Assembly (NCBI GenBank): GCA_016200825.1
Contig: JACQEA010000342.1
Coordinates: 1 to 6,732, forward strand
Direction: 5' to 3'
Source: Chloroflexota bacterium
GTDB lineage: Bacteria; Chloroflexota; Anaerolineae; UBA4142
Length of the DNA stretch: 6,732 bases
A program made the position numbers and the translations under genes. The notes under the pieces are model-generated. The model did no database searches, was not told where the DNA came from, and saw only the letters and a program-made list of their open reading frames with translations. This document shows, piece after piece, positions 5,317 through 6,732 of this stretch. The first letter of the stretch is position 1. Every line of letters starts with the position of its first letter.

Positions 5317-6732
5317 TCACACCAACCATCCCTTCGCTCTTTCCACCGCGCGTTTCCAGCCGCGATAATTTTCTGCGCGGCGCGATTCACTCCACTGCGG
5401 CTCAAAGACGCGATCCACGCGCCAATTTTCTTTCAACTCATCGCGCGATTTCCAAAAACCAATCGCGAGTCCTGCCGCGTACGCCGCGCCGAGCGCGGTC
5501 GTTTCGTTCACGGTGGGTCGCACAACGGGCGCGCCCAAAATATCCGCTTGGAGTTGCATCAAAAAATTATTTTTCACCGCGCCGCCGTCTACGCGTAGGG
5601 GCGTTGCATGCAACGCCCCTACGCGCGACGCGCCCACATGTTGCATCCAATCTTTTTCCATCGCTTCCAACACTTCGCGCGTTTGAAAACAAATCGCTTC
5701 GAGCGTCGCGCGAACGATATGCGCGCGCGTCGTATAGCGCGTGAGTCCGATCAACGTGCCGCGCGCGTACATATCCCAATGCGGTGCAAACAATCCATTG
5801 AACGCGGGCACAAAATACACGCCGCCGGTATCGTCCACACTTTGCGCGATTGCTTCCGTCTCTGCCGCGCTCGAAATAATTTTCAAATTATCGCGCAACC
5901 ATTGCACCGCCGCGCCCGCAATCGCAATCGAACCTTCGAGCGCGTAACACGTTTCGCCATTCGACGCGACGGTGGTCAACAATCCCGCGTGCGACGAAAC
6001 GATTTCTTTCCCGGTGTTCATCAGCATAAAGCAACCAGTGCCGTAAGTATTTTTCGCGTCGCCCGCGTTCAACGCGACTTGACCCAAGAGCGCGGCTTGT
6101 TGATCGCCGAGATCGCCGCAGATCGGAACGCGCGCGCCAACAACATTCGCATCGCTCACGCCGTACGTTTGAGAATCGGAGGAGGCGCGCAACTGCGGCA
6201 GCATCGCGCGCGGAATATTGAACAGCGCGAGCAGTTCGTCGTCCCAATCGAGCGTTTGCAAATTCAACAGCATCGTGCGCGAGGCATTGGTGTAATCGGT
6301 GATGTGCGCGCGCGTGAGATTCCAAATGAGCCACGTGTCAATCGTGCCGAAAATCGCGTCGCCGCGTTCCGCGTGCGCGCGCAAACCCGCGACATTTTCC
6401 AAGAGCCATTGAATTTTCGGCGCGGGAAAATAGGTTGCAATCGGCAAGCCGGTCTTGGCGCGAATAATTTTTTCTTTGCCATCGTCAATCAAGCGTTGAC
6501 AAATATTTTGCGTGCGCGTATCTTGCCACACAATCGCGTTGTGGTACGGCTCGCCCGTTTTGGAATTCCAAACGACGGTGGTCTCGCGTTGATTCGTCAC
6601 GCCAATCGCCGCGAGATCGCTCGCGCGAATATTTCCACGCGCGAGCGCGCCCGCGATCGTCACGCGAGTTTTTTCCCAAATCTCGCGCGCGTCATGCTCG
6701 ACCCAACCCGGTTGCGGATAAATTTGCCGATG
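5317..6732 (-). CDS. glpK: Glycerol kinase (5'-truncated by the window), with an in-frame palindromic insert
   Basis: GlpK phosphorylates glycerol with ATP to sn-glycerol 3-phosphate in the cytoplasm. The window holds 471 codons. The frame stays open to the right edge, where IYPQPGWVEHD is the usual sequence about 40 residues into the family, so roughly 35-40 N-terminal residues are missing. The GTG at 6661-6663 is internal. Counting from the edge, the landmarks are NQRET at 47-51 (substrate contacts), TDYTNASRT at 145-153, the catalytic Asp210 in GDQQAAL, and the C-terminal FGGY motif with VDGGAVKNNFLMQLQADILG (381-400) and NETTALGAAYAAGLA (409-423). Residues 370-380 (RVGALHATPLR) are encoded by a perfect palindrome and look like an insertion before VDGGA. 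The fructose-1,6-bisphosphate loop GGKGGTR of the E. coli enzyme is not conserved near 190-203, so that feedback control is doubtful. The frame is intact and the gene is probably functional. Confidence 0.95.
   Translation of the reverse strand, partial: HRQIYPQPGWVEHDAREIWEKTRVTIAGALARGNIRASDLAAIGVTNQRETTVVWNSKTGEPYHNAIVWQDTRTQNICQRLIDDGKEKIIRAKTGLPIATYFPAPKIQWLLENVAGLRAHAERGDAIFGTIDTWLIWNLTRAHITDYTNASRTMLLNLQTLDWDDELLALFNIPRAMLPQLRASSDSQTYGVSDANVVGARVPICGDLGDQQAALLGQVALNAGDAKNTYGTGCFMLMNTGKEIVSSHAGLLTTVASNGETCYALEGSIAIAGAAVQWLRDNLKIISSAAETEAIAQSVDDTGGVYFVPAFNGLFAPHWDMYARGTLIGLTRYTTRAHIVRATLEAICFQTREVLEAMEKDWMQHVGASRVGALHATPLRVDGGAVKNNFLMQLQADILGAPVVRPTVNETTALGAAYAAGLAIGFWKSRDELKENWRVDRVFEPQWSESRRAENYRGWKRAVERAKGWLV
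5592..5625. repeat. Perfect 34-bp palindrome inside the glpK reading frame
   Basis: The left half CGCGTAGGGGCGTTGCA (5592-5608) is followed directly by its exact reverse complement (5609-5625), with no spacer and no mismatch. In the glpK frame it supplies RVGALHATPLR without a stop. The base pattern (GTAGGGGCG and its mirror around GCATGC) resembles short interspersed palindromes that I recall from intergenic DNA of Chloroflexota and cyanobacteria; I could not check this. In glpK mRNA it would form a strong hairpin of up to about 15 bp within the coding region. Confidence 0.9.

Noticed and set aside
5271..5744. Plus-strand frame of 157 codons opposite glpK
   Set aside because: It runs through the repeat and the palindrome and is Arg/Ser-rich with no domain; the minus strand is clearly glpK.
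6661..6663. GTG at 6661-6663 as the true glpK start
   Set aside because: The 23 codons further upstream to the window edge read as conserved GlpK sequence (IYPQPGWVEHD), so the gene continues past the window.

Overview
The window is a slice of bacterial chromosome. It has compact operons, GTG and ATG starts, good Shine-Dalgarno sites and a striking excess of CGCG/GCGCGC words. The protein set and the style of the short interspersed repeats suggest a member of the Chloroflexota (Anaerolineae-like). That assignment is inference from general resemblance, not from a marker gene.

Layout. Positions 1-1236 read rightwards: the C-terminal end of a spermidine synthase-like protein, a repeat-rich gap, then a two-gene unit of a Lit/DUF1461 membrane protein and a 61-residue membrane protein whose start overlaps its stop. 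Positions 1201-6732 read leftwards. In transcription order these are a glycerol kinase cut by the right edge, a promoter followed by a coiled-coil protein and selB, a 235-base gap holding a nested repeat structure, and a membrane-anchored N-acetylmuramoyl-L-alanine amidase. The amidase overlaps the 61-residue gene tail to tail.

Functions. SelB implies that the cell decodes UGA as selenocysteine, although selA, selC and selD are not in the window. The Lit homologue and the amidase both act on the cell envelope (lipoprotein N-terminal remodelling and peptidoglycan cleavage). GlpK feeds glycerol into central metabolism.

The most notable observations are repeats. (1) A perfect 34-bp palindrome lies inside the glpK reading frame and encodes about 11 extra residues without breaking the gene, as palindromic elements do in Rickettsia genes. 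(2) A roughly 100-bp MITE-like element with 18-bp terminal inverted repeats and a TA duplication sits inside one arm of an older palindromic repeat. Removing it in thought restores a 28-base arm that matches its partner at 23 of 28 positions with no gap. (3) The coiled-coil gene upstream of selB ends in UGA, and selB begins three bases later in the same frame. I found no tRNA, rRNA, CRISPR array or transposase gene in the window.
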